Shown: piece by piece, positions 15,463 to 23,975 of the stretch | Layout of the letters: each line of letters begins with the position of its first letter | Numbering within the stretch: the stretch's first letter is position 1 | Assembly: GCF_002741015.1 (NCBI RefSeq) | Contig: NZ_CP016616.1 | Span: forward strand, 5,110,501-5,174,500 | Length of the DNA: 64,000 nt | Direction: 5' to 3' | Origin: Microvirga ossetica | GTDB taxonomy: Bacteria; Pseudomonadota; Alphaproteobacteria; Rhizobiales; Beijerinckiaceae | Notes under the pieces: generated by a model | Database searches by the model: none | Seen by the model: only the letters and a program-made list of their open reading frames with translations | What the model was told of the DNA's origin: nothing | Made by a program: the position numbers and the translations under genes

Positions 15463-18219
15463 ATGCGCAAGGTCCTCGCGATCGCGTTCGTTCCGATGAT
15501 CGCAGCCCTGCCGGCGCTGGCCGAGCCAGGAGTGACGACGACCAGCGTCAACTTCCGCTCGGGACCCGGGACAAATTTCTCGTCCATCCGGACGCTCCCG
15601 ACAGGAGCGGATGTCGACATCGGCGAGTGTGACGAGTCGGGCAACTGGTGTGCCATAACGGTCGAGAGCCAAAGCGGCTTCGTGAGCGGCCGTTATCTGC
15701 AGAAGAGTCAGGAGCCTGACGGATGGCCGCGCGCCTACGAAACCGGCAAGGGGCGCATGATCCTCTATCAGCCGCAATTCACGGAGTGGACTGACTTTAA
15801 AACCATCGAGGCCCTGGTGGCAGCCCAATTCGTGAAGGCACCGGATGCCAACCCGGTCTTCGGCGTGATCGGCCTGAAGGGTAAGACGTCCTTCGACGAG
15901 GATGCCGGGGAGATCGAGATCGCGGACATAACGGTCACGGAGTTGAACTTCTCCGGCCTCGGCCGCGAGGACTTGGCGGCACTTGCGGTGGAGACCGGCA
16001 AGCTCCTGCCGACCGGCCCGGTCACGGTGACGGAGGCCCGCGTAACGGCGAGCCTCGCCGAGCAGAAGCGTATGACGGACGTCGTCGGACTCAAGGCCGA
16101 CCCGCCGCAGATTATTGTTTCGACGACACCGGCAATTCTGCTCCAGACCGACGGAGGCGCCGCCTATGCACCCGTGAAGGGCAGGGCGGGTCTTTCCTTC
16201 GTAGTCAACACGAACTGGGATCTTTTTCGCATCGACGAGGGCGGTGCTCTTTATCTGCGGAACGACACGCATTGGCTGACTGCCGGCGCGATCGGCGGTC
16301 CGTGGACCGCCGTCACCGAGCTTCCCCCGCTGCTGCGGGACCTGCCTGACGACAGCTGGGCCAATGCCCGTGCCGCTGTGCCGCCGGAGCCGTACCAGGA
16401 TGGCAAAGTGCCCAGGATCATTGTCACGGACACCCCCGGCGAGATGATCCTTTTCGAAGGTGAACCCGCGCTTCAGGATATTTCCAAGACATCGCTTCGG
16501 TGGGCCTCGAATACGGAGTCCGACGTGTTCTTCGATAAAGCCGGGAGGCAGTGGTACGTGCTCCTGTCTGGCCGATGGTTCCGCGCTCCGAAGCTGGACG
16601 GACCATGGACCTTCGCCACGCCCGATCTTCCCGCCGATTTCCGGAATCTCCCCGAAGATGCTCCTTACTACGCCGTTCGGTCGTCCGTACCCGGCACATC
16701 AGAAAGCGCGGAGGCACGTCTCAAGGCCAGCATTCCCACCACTGCCCGGGTCGAAGTGGGATCGATCACGCCGAGCGTCGCCTATGCAGGCGAGCCGCAA
16801 TTTGCACCGGTCGAGACGACCGATCTCTCCTACGCGACGAACACGACCGACAGCGTGATCCGCGTCGGCGAACTTTACTTCCTTCTCCAGGACGGCGTCT
16901 GGTTCGTGGCGAACAGCCCGGACGGCCCATGGCAGCTCGCCCGCGAAGTACCCGACGCGATCTACGCGATACCGCCGTCGTCGCCGGTCTACAACGTCAC
17001 CTACGTTCGTGTGTATGACACTGAGCCCGATGCGGTCTGGTACGGCTACACCATGGGCTATCTGTCCGGCTTTCTGTCCTGGGGTACTTACGTCTACGGC
17101 ACTGGCTGGTCCTACCCGCCGTACTGGTACAATTGGCCGGGATATGCCTACCCGATCTACTATCCACGGCCGGTCACCTGGGGCATCGGAGCTTACTACA
17201 ACCCGGTCCGAGGTATGTATGGCCGCTACGGCTATGGCTACGGTCCTTATCGCGGCATCGCCGGGGTGCGGGCATGGAATCCGCGCACGGGCACCTATGG
17301 CCGCGCGGGCGCAGCCTGGGGCCTGCGCGGGTCGGCCGGATTCGTCGGAGCCTATAACCCACGCACCGACGGCGCCGGATACATTGCCGGTGGCCGCAAC
17401 GTATACGGCGCCTGGAAGTCGGCCGGCGTCAAACGCGGGTCGGAGTGGGCACGGGTGACGGCTCGAGACACCGCAGCTGGCGGTTCGGCGGTGCGTTGGA
17501 ACAGCTCCGACGGGCAGGGCTTTATTCGCGAGGGGCGGCGCGGCGATCTCTACGCCGGGCGCGACGGCAACGTCTACCGCAACACCGGCGACGGATGGCA
17601 GCGCTTCGACGGGGGGTGGCAGGACGTATCACGGCCGGAACCAAAGGATCTTCTCCAACGCGGCGAGGGGCGCGAGGGCCTCTCGCCTGAGGCCCGTGAC
17701 AGGCTGCAGGAGCGTGGGGGAGGCGAGGCTCTTCGAGGCCTCGCCGGCGCCGGTGCCGCAGGCGCCGCCCTTGGCCAGCGGCTGGGCACCGGCGGCGAAT
17801 CGGCTCGCCGGGATCGCATCGACGGGGGCAGCCGAGAGCGGGCGCAGGAGCGGATCGATCAGCGCCCGACGCCTCAGCAGAGACCATCCACTTCATCTCG
17901 AGCGGCAGGACAGGATCGGCCTGCGGCAGGGCAGCGTCAGACGGCGCAGCAGCGCCCGGCAGCGAAGCCTCGTCCCACGGCGTCACAACGTCCCGCGGCG
18001 CAGCGACCGAATTTGAGCCAGCCGCTGCCATCGAACCTGATGCGGGATGTCCAGGCTCGAAATGTTGGACATCAGAGACAGATCGCGAGCCAGCAATTCT
18101 CCCGGCCATCTTCTGCTCAATTCTCGCGTTCGACACCATCCTTTGCACCGCGGGGCGGCTTCGGAGGAGGTGGTTTTGGTGGAGGTCGCGGCGGAGGCCG
18201 TGGCGGCGGCCGCCGATAG
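15463..18219 (+). CDS. Large exported protein with SH3 domain, repeats and Tyr/Gly-rich tail
   Basis: A 918-residue protein with a signal peptide (cleavage near residue 19). A bacterial SH3 domain occupies about 22-78 (VNFRSGPGTNFSSIRTLP, then GFVSGRYLQ). Three copies of a roughly 90-residue module start near 217, 319 and 443, each ending in a W-F/L plus GPW motif. A Tyr/Gly/Trp-rich stretch follows (about 525-605), then a Gln/Arg/Pro-rich low-complexity part (about 790-850) and a Gly-rich end. I chose ATG 15463 for its GGAGAG site and signal peptide. It is probably a cell-surface or wall-associated protein; the role is unknown. It differs in build from the shorter Tyr-rich neighbour. Confidence 0.78.
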   Translation: MRKVLAIAFVPMIAALPALAEPGVTTTSVNFRSGPGTNFSSIRTLPTGADVDIGECDESGNWCAITVESQSGFVSGRYLQKSQEPDGWPRAYETGKGRMILYQPQFTEWTDFKTIEALVAAQFVKAPDANPVFGVIGLKGKTSFDEDAGEIEIADITVTELNFSGLGREDLAALAVETGKLLPTGPVTVTEARVTASLAEQKRMTDVVGLKADPPQIIVSTTPAILLQTDGGAAYAPVKGRAGLSFVVNTNWDLFRIDEGGALYLRNDTHWLTAGAIGGPWTAVTELPPLLRDLPDDSWANARAAVPPEPYQDGKVPRIIVTDTPGEMILFEGEPALQDISKTSLRWASNTESDVFFDKAGRQWYVLLSGRWFRAPKLDGPWTFATPDLPADFRNLPEDAPYYAVRSSVPGTSESAEARLKASIPTTARVEVGSITPSVAYAGEPQFAPVETTDLSYATNTTDSVIRVGELYFLLQDGVWFVANSPDGPWQLAREVPDAIYAIPPSSPVYNVTYVRVYDTEPDAVWYGYTMGYLSGFLSWGTYVYGTGWSYPPYWYNWPGYAYPIYYPRPVTWGIGAYYNPVRGMYGRYGYGYGPYRGIAGVRAWNPRTGTYGRAGAAWGLRGSAGFVGAYNPRTDGAGYIAGGRNVYGAWKSAGVKRGSEWARVTARDTAAGGSAVRWNSSDGQGFIREGRRGDLYAGRDGNVYRNTGDGWQRFDGGWQDVSRPEPKDLLQRGEGREGLSPEARDRLQERGGGEALRGLAGAGAAGAALGQRLGTGGESARRDRIDGGSRERAQERIDQRPTPQQRPSTSSRAAGQDRPAAGQRQTAQQRPAAKPRPTASQRPAAQRPNLSQPLPSNLMRDVQARNVGHQRQIASQQFSRPSSAQFSRSTPSFAPRGGFGGGGFGGGRGGGRGGGRR

Positions 18220-18368
18220 CGAGAGCGTTGTCGGCGAGCCGAAGAAGAGAGATGATTCCACGTCACCGGCATCATCTCCGGACCTCGGAGGCATCGAACC
18301 GATGCGGACGGCAGGGGTTCTTCTTACATGGGAGTTCGGCCGAACTCCGGAAATCGGGAGATCCTCCC

Positions 18369-18734
18369 ATGGATCGGCTTCTGGTTATCGTCGTACTTGC
18401 TATGACATTGACTCTCAACAGCGACCCGGCCTCGGCGCAGCAGCGGTTCGATGGCGACTGGACAATCCAGGCCGTTCCGCAGACGGGCGCCTGCAAGAGA
18501 GCCCGGCGTTATGCGGTGATCGTCAAGGACGGCAACATTCGGAGCAGTACCTCAGGGCGGGCCGGCATCACGGGCGGGCTCGATCCAAGCGGGCGCGTTC
18601 AAGGGAGCGTTGTCCGCAACAAGACGAGAGTGGATGTGACAGGCAGCTTGTCGGAGCAGTCGGGTTCCGGCGATTGGGTCATCGCGGGACGGGTGGCCTG
18701 CTCGGGACGATGGACTGCCGAAAAACGAGACTAG
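18369..18734 (+). CDS. Small exported protein, unknown function
   Basis: A 121-residue protein with a signal peptide (cleavage near residue 24, DPASAQQ) and a beta-rich body beginning FDGDWTIQAVPQTGAC and ending WVIAGRVACSGRWTAEKRD, with two cysteines that could pair. It resembles small beta-barrel-like exported proteins of Hyphomicrobiales, without a known role. Its TAG stop uses the TA target and first G of the IS630 element; without the element the stop would be TAA, so the protein is unchanged by the insertion. Confidence 0.72.
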   Translation: MDRLLVIVVLAMTLTLNSDPASAQQRFDGDWTIQAVPQTGACKRARRYAVIVKDGNIRSSTSGRAGITGGLDPSGRVQGSVVRNKTRVDVTGSLSEQSGSGDWVIAGRVACSGRWTAEKRD

Positions 18735-18813
18735 AGCCTCGGACCGGAAATGAGACTCCTGGCTTCTGTGCGAGGCCGAGCTGTGATTCACTGCCTGGAC
18801 TGGGAGGTGGATT

Positions 18814-19206
18814 ATGGGTCATTGCTATTCCCTGGATCTGCGGGTGCGCGTCGCCGACTTTGTCGATGCAGGTCATTCCTGCCGGGCGGCAGCCCAGCAC
18901 TTTGACGTCAGCGAGAGTTTCGCCATCAAGCTGGTGCAGCGGAAGCGGCGGTTCGGCTCGCCGGCACCGGCCCGGCAAGGCCGTCCGCCCGGACGCGGCA
19001 AGCTGGTGCCCTATGAGAGCTTCTTGATCCAGACGGTCGAGGCCGAGCCGGCCATCACCATGCCCGAGCTGGCCGCAAGGCTGCTGACTGAGCATGGGAT
19101 CGTTGCGGCTCCCGCGATGCTCTCGCGCTTCCTGTGCCGGCACGGCTTCTCATATAAAAAAATGCCTGATGGCGGCGGAGTGCGCACGCGCCGATGTGCG
19201 GGATGA
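18814..19206 (+). CDS. IS630 transposase, N-terminal frame
   Basis: A 130-residue product holding the helix-turn-helix part of an IS630 transposase ([28 protein letters not shown]) and the linker up to the sequence RHGFSYKK. The match then leaves this frame at a run of seven A residues (about 19157-19163), and the last 15 residues are unrelated to the family. Skipping one A there (+1) would continue into the catalytic frame, so it is either a programmed frameshift or a one-base insertion. Confidence 0.8.
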   Translation: MGHCYSLDLRVRVADFVDAGHSCRAAAQHFDVSESFAIKLVQRKRRFGSPAPARQGRPPGRGKLVPYESFLIQTVEAEPAITMPELAARLLTEHGIVAAPAMLSRFLCRHGFSYKKMPDGGGVRTRRCAG

Positions 19207-19771
19207 GCGCCGGGTCTGGCATGCCCAGCGCCAGCCGCGCATGCGCCAGGAGACGCACCGGCTGGTGTTCCTGGACGAGACGTATGTCAACACCAAGATG
19301 ACGCGCCTGCGCGGGCGGAGCCGCAGGGGCCAGCGCCTACGCATGAAAGCTCCCTTTGGACACTGGAAAACCCATACCTTTCTGGCTGGGCTACGGTGCA
19401 ACGAGTTGTGCGCGCCGTGGATCATCGATGGCCCGATCACCCGGTTGGCGTTCGAGGCTTACATTGAGACGCAGCTCGCGCCGACGCTGCGCAAAGGCGA
19501 TGTGGTGATTCTCGACAACCTGGCTGTCCACAAGAGCGAGAAGGCCGCTCAGTGTCTGAAGCAACGCGGAGCCTGGTTCCTGTTTTTACCTGCTTATTCG
19601 CCTGATCTTAATCCAATTGAACAGGCCTTTGCCAAGATCAAAGCGCACTTGCGCAAGGCCGAGGCCCGAACGTTCGACGCGCTCTGGCGAGCGCTCGGTG
19701 AGATCTGCAACCTGTTCGAACCACAAGAGTGCTGGAACTACCTTAAGGCTGCCGGATATGCGTCCGTTTAA
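19094..19771 (+). CDS. IS630 transposase, catalytic DDE frame
   Basis: Family similarity begins in this frame after the A-run, at [12 protein letters not shown] near 19163. The DDE catalytic core is intact: [17 protein letters not shown] (first Asp), [12 protein letters not shown] (second Asp) and the ending [17 protein letters not shown] (Glu). Translation as a fusion with the N-terminal frame gives a normal-length IS630 transposase. The ATG at 19094 is probably not a real start, since the residues before the A-run in this frame are unlike the family. Confidence 0.82.
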   Translation: MGSLRLPRCSRASCAGTASHIKKCLMAAECARADVRDERRVWHAQRQPRMRQETHRLVFLDETYVNTKMTRLRGRSRRGQRLRMKAPFGHWKTHTFLAGLRCNELCAPWIIDGPITRLAFEAYIETQLAPTLRKGDVVILDNLAVHKSEKAAQCLKQRGAWFLFLPAYSPDLNPIEQAFAKIKAHLRKAEARTFDALWRALGEICNLFEPQECWNYLKAAGYASV

Positions 19772-19961
19772 CCGTCCGATGCTCTAAGGCTCGACCTTAC
19801 AGCCAGCAGCGAACGAGTGCGTTCCCGGTTTGCAGCAGCTGGGATCGGTCATGGCAGTGACCGCAATAGAAGAGATGTGCGAAAGCTCATCCGCGATCAG
19901 ATTGCTCAAACCCGCCTCATGAAGCGGGATTGCTGAATGAGCTTCCTGGATCTGCAGCCGC

Positions 19962-21404
19962 TCAGAAATCGCGCTGGACGCGCAGACGGCCTTCCCAGGT
20001 GTCTTCCGATCCGCTCGAGCGGAAGGCGCCGGTCGGATCGCCGGCGGCGGTGGTGATCGGGACCGCAACCCGCTCGCGGGGATCGACCCTGATGTAGAGC
20101 GCTTCGACGCCGATGAGGAACTCCTTCACCGGTGTCCAGATCACGTTGGCGCCAACGCGAGTCTCGTCGAAGTCGACGAGGCCCGTGGTCGTTCCCGCCG
20201 TTCCGGCAGCGATCGTCGCCACGGTCGTGGGCACCACGTATTGCGCCACTCCAGGAGCATCGAAACGCATCCAGGAGCCGAAGACGTTCGTCTGGATCGT
20301 CGGCGTCCAATTGTGATTGAGGCCGCCGGCGATGGCATAGGCCTTGTTGGCCTTGAACTCGCCCGTGAACGGGTCGACGAAGGCATCCGTGATAGGCATC
20401 GACAATGTCCCGGCACCGATGAAGCCATCGCTGATCGCGTCCGACTGTCCGCCATTGAGGTAGCCGATTGCTCCATCCGTATAGGTTGCCATCATCCATA
20501 CGGTATCGCCCACTCCGAGAGCCGGCACATTGGCATAGCCGAGAGCGGCAACGGCAAAACCGTAATCCGTGTCCGCGAAGGTCGGATTGGGCAGGCCGGT
20601 GATCGGGTTGAGCACCGGGGCGGTCACACCGCCCACCGTCGTCACGCCGGCCGATACATCGCGAATTTGATGCAGGGCAGCGGACAGCTGCGCTCCGCCC
20701 CAGGTGCCGGTGTAGCGCAGGTTCGCAACCACGTCCGGCATGAGCTCCCCAGCATAGGTGGAGGCGATCGGCGCAAAGACCGGAGACGTCGATGCAACGC
20801 CGAACAAGGGAAAAGCGAGATCGTTGTTGACGCTGCGCTGGGTCCCATCTTCCAGCGACAGGGTGGCGGAGAAGCCGTTGCCGAACGAGTAGGTATAGGC
20901 GAACAGGTTCACTTCGGCATTGGAAGGATCATCGAATTTCAGATCGCCGAAGTTGGGGGCCGGCAGGTCCGGGTCCGTGAAGAACGAAACCGCGCGACCG
21001 GCGGTCAGGCCGCCGAACTGGACGAAGGCCTGGTTAATCTCAGGACTCGTGGGGTTAAATCCGTAGGCGCCCGTGTTACGGGTCATCTCCATGCGGATAT
21101 AGGTGCGCAGCATGCCGTAGGCGGTGGCGGTCCGTGCGTCGATGTTGATGCGGCCGCGGGCACGGAAACCTATCGTGTCCTGCGAACGGTCGATCGGTTC
21201 GACATAGAGGTACTCGGCGCGGACACGGCCGCCAACGCGCAGGCAGGTTTCGGTGCCGGGAATGTAGAAGAAGCCGTTGCCATGGGTGGAGCAGATACGG
21301 ACATACTCGACGGGCGCTACGGATTTCGCAGGCAGATCCGCGGCCTGAACCCCAGTGCTGACAATCGCCACGGATCCGAGCAACAGTAATCGAACAGATG
21401 TCAT
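19962..21404 (-). CDS. Outer-membrane porin (Porin_2 family, Omp2b-like)
   Basis: A 480-residue precursor with a signal peptide ending at VQAADLP, then the hallmark APVEYVRICSTHGNGFFYIPGTETC with two cysteines, LRVGGRVRAEY, and a C-terminal phenylalanine (LRVQRDF), as in Hyphomicrobiales trimeric beta-barrel porins. It lets small hydrophilic solutes cross the outer membrane. I chose the ATG at 21404 because GGGAG precedes it and the signal peptide starts there. It is a single-gene unit between the IS630 element and the serine dehydratase-pfl operon. Confidence 0.92.
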   Translation of the reverse strand: MTSVRLLLLGSVAIVSTGVQAADLPAKSVAPVEYVRICSTHGNGFFYIPGTETCLRVGGRVRAEYLYVEPIDRSQDTIGFRARGRINIDARTATAYGMLRTYIRMEMTRNTGAYGFNPTSPEINQAFVQFGGLTAGRAVSFFTDPDLPAPNFGDLKFDDPSNAEVNLFAYTYSFGNGFSATLSLEDGTQRSVNNDLAFPLFGVASTSPVFAPIASTYAGELMPDVVANLRYTGTWGGAQLSAALHQIRDVSAGVTTVGGVTAPVLNPITGLPNPTFADTDYGFAVAALGYANVPALGVGDTVWMMATYTDGAIGYLNGGQSDAISDGFIGAGTLSMPITDAFVDPFTGEFKANKAYAIAGGLNHNWTPTIQTNVFGSWMRFDAPGVAQYVVPTTVATIAAGTAGTTTGLVDFDETRVGANVIWTPVKEFLIGVEALYIRVDPRERVAVPITTAAGDPTGAFRSSGSEDTWEGRLRVQRDF

Positions 21405-21563
21405 CGTGTAACTCCCGCGCCGATCCTCACCCGCACTGGTCAAAATCTGTGCAGATAGGCGAGGTACCGTCAAGGCATCTTTCAGAAGAGGACGTCGAGG
21501 AAGGTATTGGATTTACCTAGTGTTGCTTAGCGGCCTCACTTCATCGAGGTTGCAAGCCGATCC

Positions 21564-23132
21564 TCAGCCCAGCATGAGCTGAACGGCAATGATTTTGACG
21601 ACGGTCATGCTTGGGAAGCAAATCGCATAGCCGATGTCGGTCCTCTCCGTTGGTGCTAAACGTCCTGCTGCGACGACGATCGCAGGATTCCCGGTCGAAC
21701 CGGCACAGACGCCGAGCAGGTCGTCGAATGGGATGCGCAGCAGATAGCCTCCGATGAGGATAATCAGGACCAAAGTCATCAGCACCGCTGCCCCGCCGAG
21801 AAGAATCTGGACCCCATTCGATGCCACGGTTTGGACGAAAGGAGCACCGGCACCGAGGGCGACCGCCCCGATGAATATCGACAGGCCTAAATTCCGCAGA
21901 ACCAGGTTCGCGACCACCGGCATTCTCCAGCCGATCGGGCCCGTCCGACCCAGCCAGCCGAGGATCAGCGCCATGACGAGCGGCCCGCCGGCCACGCCCA
22001 GACTGAAGGTGCTGCCGCCGGGCAGAGGTAACGGGATCATGCCGAGGAGAAGCCCGAGCGCTATCCCCACACCGATCGAGACGAACGACAATTCGGCATT
22101 GCCCTTGATGCTGTCGCCGAAATGGCGCTGCACTTCGGCTTTACGATCGGTGGGAACGGCTGCCACGAGGAGATCGCCCAGCTCGATCGTCAGGTCGGAC
22201 GACGCCATGATATCGACATCGCCCCGGCGTACGTGCGAAATCACGACTGGAAAATCGGGGAGGGGAATGTCCTGCAGGGACTTTCCGACGAAGGCTGCTT
22301 TGGAGACGTAAACCCGCACCACATCATAGTTCGCCCGGTCTCGGCTCAGGCGACCTGGTTCCTCATGGCCCACTATCGTCTTGGCTTGCTCGATGCTGGT
22401 CGGGCTGCCAACCAACAGCAGCCCGTCACCCTCATGCAATCGTGTCCCGGTCACGGGCGGTGCGTTCACGTGCTGCTGACGAACTGCGACAATTTTCACA
22501 TCAGCGGGCAGGGATGCAGAGATCTCGTCGATGGTCCGATCCTCGCATTCGGATTCGAGGGTGAACTCCGCAACCCGAACATTCTGCGAAGGTGGATCGA
22601 ACTTGGGTTTGACCAGCGCTGCCATGAGAGTCATCAGGACGATCGGCCCCACCACGCCGAATGGATAGGAGACGGAATAGCCGATTGCTGGATCCTGGTT
22701 GCCTGCCGCAGCCAGCGCCGCTTGCAGCGTCGGGGTGCTCGTGCCGGAACCCGCGAAGAGCCCGGCTGCAGTCCCGAGCGAGATGCCGAGCGGGTCCGCG
22801 AGCAACCACGCGACTCCGAGAGACGCGAGAACGCCGAAAGCCGCGAGAGCAATGTATTTGATCCCGGGACCGCGGAGACTGGCGAAGAATTGCGGCCCGT
22901 ATTGGATGCCGACCCCGTACACGAACATCACAAGGCCGATGGTTCCAACCATTCCGGGAGGCGCCGCCTTTGGAGCAATGGCACCGATGATTAGGCCGCT
23001 GAACAAGACCGCGCCGGCGCCGAACGAAACGCCCGCGAACGAAATCTGCCCAATCGCATAGCCAGCAGCGATGGCGAGGAACAGCGCCAGCAAGGGCGAG
23101 GCCTCAAGCAACGTGCGAACGATTTCGAGCAT
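21564..23132 (-). CDS. AspT/YidE-type anion exchanger (aspartate:alanine exchanger family)
   Basis: A 522-residue inner-membrane protein with two sets of about five helices (residues 8-175 and 355-520) flanking a soluble middle with two TrkA-C-type domains. That is the AspT/YidE/YbjL layout. The family includes AspT (aspartate in, alanine out) and succinate exchangers, so exchange of an organic or amino acid is likely. I chose ATG 23132 because GAGGGG lies just before it. It follows the PFL activase by ten bases, the last gene of the serine dehydratase-pfl operon, and could import substrate or export a fermentation product. Confidence 0.85.
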   Translation of the reverse strand: MLEIVRTLLEASPLLALFLAIAAGYAIGQISFAGVSFGAGAVLFSGLIIGAIAPKAAPPGMVGTIGLVMFVYGVGIQYGPQFFASLRGPGIKYIALAAFGVLASLGVAWLLADPLGISLGTAAGLFAGSGTSTPTLQAALAAAGNQDPAIGYSVSYPFGVVGPIVLMTLMAALVKPKFDPPSQNVRVAEFTLESECEDRTIDEISASLPADVKIVAVRQQHVNAPPVTGTRLHEGDGLLLVGSPTSIEQAKTIVGHEEPGRLSRDRANYDVVRVYVSKAAFVGKSLQDIPLPDFPVVISHVRRGDVDIMASSDLTIELGDLLVAAVPTDRKAEVQRHFGDSIKGNAELSFVSIGVGIALGLLLGMIPLPLPGGSTFSLGVAGGPLVMALILGWLGRTGPIGWRMPVVANLVLRNLGLSIFIGAVALGAGAPFVQTVASNGVQILLGGAAVLMTLVLIILIGGYLLRIPFDDLLGVCAGSTGNPAIVVAAGRLAPTERTDIGYAICFPSMTVVKIIAVQLMLG

Positions 23133-23142
23133 AGATTTCCCC

Positions 23143-23964
23143 TCATCTTGCGCGGCAGCCTGCATCCTGAAACTGTCCGATCACCCGCGCCATCAGATCA
23201 GGAGAGGGAGACTGGGTGTCGGAAAGCTCGTAGTTAAGGCCCATGGCCTTCCATTTGAAGGTGCCCATCTGATGAAACGGCAGGACCTCCACCCACTCCA
23301 CGTTGCGCATGGGTGCGACGAAACGGGCGATGCCCTCGACATTGGCGGGATCGTCGGTCAGGCCCGGGACCAGCACGAACCGCACCCAGACCGGTTTGCC
23401 GAGAGCTGCCAGGCGCTCCGCGAATTGAATGGTCGGGCGTATGTCCTGACCGACGGCTCGGCGATAGGTTTCCGGGTCCCAGGATTTGATGTCGAGCAGT
23501 ACAAGATCGACATAACGCAGATACTCGTCGTCGGCGCGCGCTCCGAGGAAGCCCGATGTGTCCAGCGCCGTGTGCAACTCCATGCCCTTGGCGGCTGCGA
23601 AGAGCCGCTTGGTGAAATGCAGTTGGACCAGCGGCTCCCCGCCGGAAATCGTCAATCCCCCATCCATGGCCCGCAGCGGCGCGGCATAAGCCTGAAGCGC
23701 AGTTTTGGCACGCTCGAACGAGACGCGGGTTCCGTCCTTGAGGTGCCATGTGTCCGGGTTGTGGCAATAGAGGCATCGCAGCAGGCATCCGCTCATGAAG
23801 ACCGTCACGCGGATGCCAGGGCCGTCTACGGTCGACCCGGTCTCATAGGAGTGGATCCATCCGAAGTCGCCCCGGGGATCGTTGAAGGTATCGGTCTCCG
23901 GAGCGTCCGGGGACCGCGCCTGTTGCAGAGCGTACCGGCTGTGTGCCCAGGGCTCATCGGCCAT
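23143..23964 (-). CDS. pflA: Pyruvate formate-lyase activating enzyme (radical SAM)
   Basis: A 273-residue radical-SAM enzyme that makes the glycyl radical on pyruvate formate-lyase. The [4Fe-4S] motif is C-x3-C-x2-C at residues 60, 64 and 67 (GCLLRCLYCHNPDTW), and DGGLTISGGEPLVQ follows near 108-121. I chose ATG 23964 because GTGAGG lies nine bases before it; a GTG at 23979 overlapping the pflB stop would add five residues. It has the directly preceding pflB as partner. Confidence 0.93.
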   Translation of the reverse strand: MADEPWAHSRYALQQARSPDAPETDTFNDPRGDFGWIHSYETGSTVDGPGIRVTVFMSGCLLRCLYCHNPDTWHLKDGTRVSFERAKTALQAYAAPLRAMDGGLTISGGEPLVQLHFTKRLFAAAKGMELHTALDTSGFLGARADDEYLRYVDLVLLDIKSWDPETYRRAVGQDIRPTIQFAERLAALGKPVWVRFVLVPGLTDDPANVEGIARFVAPMRNVEWVEVLPFHQMGTFKWKAMGLNYELSDTQSPSPDLMARVIGQFQDAGCRAR

Positions 23965-23975
23965 GATGTCAAGCC

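Larger units (their letters stand above)
18732..19786 (+). mobile_element. IS630-type insertion sequence
   Basis: About 1.05 kb bounded by TA dinucleotides at 18732-18733 and 19785-19786, as expected for IS630/Tc1-type elements that duplicate TA. Terminal inverted repeats match: left TAGAGCCTCGGACCG, right (reverse complement) TAGAGCATCGGACGG, with two mismatches in 15. It contains the two transposase frames. The empty site rebuilds the neighbouring gene with a TAA stop. Confidence 0.85.

Noticed and set aside
21439..21472. Two TCAA-type sites upstream of the porin gene
   Set aside because: They are 30 bp apart instead of 21 and lack the core, so they do not fit the element.
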